Below are positions 62,443-64,000 of a stretch of DNA of 64,000 nucleotides, piece by piece. Both the position numbers and the translations under genes were made by a program. Position 1 is the stretch's first letter. Every line of letters begins with the position of its first letter. The notes beneath the pieces are model-generated. The model worked only from the letters and a program-made list of their open reading frames with translations. It searched no databases and was not told the DNA's origin. This DNA is from Lachnospiraceae bacterium. GTDB taxonomy: Bacteria > Bacillota > Clostridia > Lachnospirales > Lachnospiraceae. Location: positions 62,001-126,000 of the forward strand of contig JAEERY010000053.1 in assembly GCA_016286035.1 (NCBI GenBank), in the 5' to 3' direction.

Positions 62443-63024
62443 ATGACTGATCTTAAAGGGAACTCTGAAAAGTCTGAGCTAAAAAGAATACATAAGAAAC
62501 TTATCATTAGTCTGGTTATCATATCAGTACTGTTTGGTTGGTTCATATTTTCATGCAGAACAATATCGTATTCGGATTTTGATAAGTATAAAAAAGACAA
62601 TGGTTATGTGCTATATCATGGCGATCCAAAAGGTGCATATGATTTTAAATGTATAAGAAGGCATATCGGCATTCTTGGTGGTATAGATGCATACAGTTTC
62701 TCTTTGAGTGATGAGGAATATGATAACTATATTGAAGAGCTTGTGAACGAATATAATCTTTCATCAGAAGACGAAAATGAAAAGAAATACGGGAGAGCAC
62801 ATTATTACGGTATCAAAGTTAGGGATATCAATGCATTAAATGACGGATATACACTGAATGATTTTAAAAGCGGCGACTTTCTTGATCTGATAACGGATAT
62901 GCCTGTTGATGAGTATACGGTCATGGTATATGATCCGACGGGTACTGGAAGTGTTTACAGCGGGATATTTGTAAATCCCGATACAAACCGTATAGTATGC
63001 TATCGCGGAGGCTCTATTAAGTGA
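62443..63024 (+). CDS. Small membrane-anchored protein of unknown function
   Basis: 193 residues. Cytoplasmic basic start, membrane segment at about 18-37 ending FSC, then an extracellular domain rich in Asp, Glu and Tyr. No family recognised. GAGG is just upstream of the ATG. It runs with the two genes before it at gaps of about 25 bases, which suggests one transcript. Confidence 0.72.
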   Translation: MTDLKGNSEKSELKRIHKKLIISLVIISVLFGWFIFSCRTISYSDFDKYKKDNGYVLYHGDPKGAYDFKCIRRHIGILGGIDAYSFSLSDEEYDNYIEELVNEYNLSSEDENEKKYGRAHYYGIKVRDINALNDGYTLNDFKSGDFLDLITDMPVDEYTVMVYDPTGTGSVYSGIFVNPDTNRIVCYRGGSIK

Positions 63025-63040
63025 TCTGAAAGGGACTTAT

Positions 63041-63580
63041 ATGAAACTATTGGTTGTTGACATACAAAAAGGGATAACGGATGACAGGCTTAATGAATTT
63101 GATACATTTATCAAAAATACCGTCTGTATTATAGAAACAGCAAGAAAAAACGGTATAGAGGTCATCTATGTTCAGCATGATGATGGTCCAGGAACGGGTT
63201 TCTCTGTAGGAGACGAGGAGTTTGAGATATCCGATCAGGTCACGCCCGAAAAAGGTGAGAAGAAATTTATAAAAACGGTCAACAGCTGCTTTGGGAACAG
63301 TGAGTTTGCCGGATACCTTGAGGCTGAGAAAGAAGATACATTGATGATCGTGGGTCTGCAGACAAATTTCTGTATAGATGCCACTGTTAAGTCAGCATTT
63401 GACAGAGGATATAAGGTCATAATACCCGAAGGGACAAACTCAACATTTGATAATGACTACATGGATAAGAAGACTACATGTGCGTACTATAACGACATGA
63501 TGTGGCCGGACAGATTCGCAGATTGCGTATCACTTGAAGAAGCTGTTTTACTGATGCAGGAAAATGCAGGAAGATCCTAA
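63041..63580 (+). CDS. Isochorismatase-like cysteine hydrolase
   Basis: 179 residues of the isochorismatase superfamily. The catalytic triad is visible: D7 (LLVVDIQKG), K78 (KFIKTVNSCF) and C111 (LQTNFCIDAT). The natural substrate cannot be told; nicotinamidase and other amidohydrolases share this fold. GAAAGGGA precedes the ATG. It is cytosolic and is the only recognisable enzyme in this cluster. Confidence 0.9.
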   Translation: MKLLVVDIQKGITDDRLNEFDTFIKNTVCIIETARKNGIEVIYVQHDDGPGTGFSVGDEEFEISDQVTPEKGEKKFIKTVNSCFGNSEFAGYLEAEKEDTLMIVGLQTNFCIDATVKSAFDRGYKVIIPEGTNSTFDNDYMDKKTTCAYYNDMMWPDRFADCVSLEEAVLLMQENAGRS

Positions 63581-63612
63581 GGAGAAAAAGTTTTGGAGAG
63601 TCTAACAATTGT

Positions 63613-63924
63613 ATGAAGAGATCAATCTATCTGATATGTGTCTGTATCTTTGCATGTATGATCACAGCCTGTGGAGGAAGAAAAGAAGCTTTTGTTTCAC
63701 CAAACAAAGAAAACAGGATCATAGTAAAGTATGATTTCGTGAGCAGACCAAGTATAGAATATAATGGTGACTGTATCTGGAAATATCCGGGCAGTGGTTT
63801 TAATGAAGAAGCATACTTCAGGGTTGAATGGATCGATGACAATTCTTTTAAATTCATCTATGACGATGAGAGTCATTCGGGAAAGTATGCTGAAGAATAT
63901 GAGATCGTTTTAAAAGAAAACTGA
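63613..63924 (+). CDS. Small lipoprotein of unknown function
   Basis: 103 residues. Signal peptide with lipobox ITAC (cleavage before C20), then a short beta-rich domain with many acidic residues. GGAGAG precedes the ATG. No family recognised. Confidence 0.72.
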   Translation: MKRSIYLICVCIFACMITACGGRKEAFVSPNKENRIIVKYDFVSRPSIEYNGDCIWKYPGSGFNEEAYFRVEWIDDNSFKFIYDDESHSGKYAEEYEIVLKEN

Positions 63925-63960
63925 GATCATATATCAACCCGGCATTTTAGGAGATAGTCC

Positions 63961-64000
63961 ATGTTTTTTTCTAAGAAAGAAAGCGAAGAAAAGGTAGTTA
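63961..64000 (+). CDS. Start of a gene cut by the window edge
   Basis: AGGAG (63949-63953) precedes an ATG at 63961. The first 13 codons read MFFSKKESEEKVV. Too short to identify. Confidence 0.55.
   Translation, partial: MFFSKKESEEKVV

Noticed and set aside
1..64000. Search for tRNA genes, CRISPR arrays, insertion sequences and phage genes
   Set aside because: No cloverleaf-like segments, regular repeats, transposase motifs or phage-type proteins were seen by eye; small RNAs could still be missed.

Overview
The window looks like a chromosome segment of a low-to-moderate G+C Clostridia species, most likely family Lachnospiraceae (Butyrivibrio/Roseburia-like). This is inference from gene content and order, not from a marker gene search. 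Supporting features are an NfnAB-type transhydrogenase pair, L27 with a Prp-cleavable N-terminus next to the Prp protease gene, an L21-leader-like element before rplU, SepF, the mreBCD-PBP2-minC-rodA order, and strong AGGAGG-like ribosome binding sites. No tRNA, rRNA, CRISPR, insertion sequence or prophage was seen. No stretch longer than 300 bases lacks a gene; the largest gap is the 232-base divergent region at 61022-61253.

Layout, all on the + strand to 56020: (1) 1-6360: one-carbon metabolism (fhs), a zinc-ribbon/TPR membrane protein, NfnA/NfnB-type electron-bifurcating flavoproteins and a zinc-ribbon membrane protein. (2) 6400-6785: a single 85-residue orphan gene with its own promoter and terminator. 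(3) 6834-22664: a long, tightly overlapping run of phoH, ybeY, a MOP-family flippase, an FAD oxidoreductase, proB, a DUF896 gene, 5-formyl-THF cyclo-ligase, proA, miaB, mutS, mutL, miaA and a PLP C-S lyase-like gene. It covers RNA maturation, proline synthesis and mismatch repair. (4) 22781-29885: a cell-shape operon mreB-mreC-mreD-PBP2-minC-rodA, with minC but no minD or minE, followed by mgsA and a D,D-carboxypeptidase. (5) 31280-34476: a small P-loop protein, a HlyD-like membrane protein, YggS and SepF. (6) 34500-45737: aroB, lspA, an RluD-type synthase, a cytidylate kinase-like gene, a MoxR/DUF58/transglutaminase module, a radical SAM plus DUF2344 pair, and a short RNase G. (7) 45843-50907: a DUF1189 gene, then L21/Prp/L27, obgE, yhbY, nadD, yqeK and rsfS, a conserved ribosome and NAD block.

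The last part, 50935-64000, is accessory and signalling-rich. A diacylglycerol-kinase-fold protein with a GGSGT instead of GGDGT motif overlaps a hybrid histidine kinase. An HD-GYP protein follows whose membrane part and catalytic part lie in two frames, joined at a T_TTC_CCG heptamer. A convergent minus-strand pair then encodes a BMP/PnrA-type solute-binding protein and a 1219-residue protein. That protein joins an ECF-transporter-S-like membrane domain, regulator-type beta-propellers, a Y_Y_Y domain and an HD-GYP domain. No transporter genes accompany this pair, so I propose it is a ligand-sensing cyclic-dinucleotide system; this is the most novel item in the window. A string of small anchored proteins, a lipoprotein and a cysteine hydrolase closes the window, which ends inside another gene.
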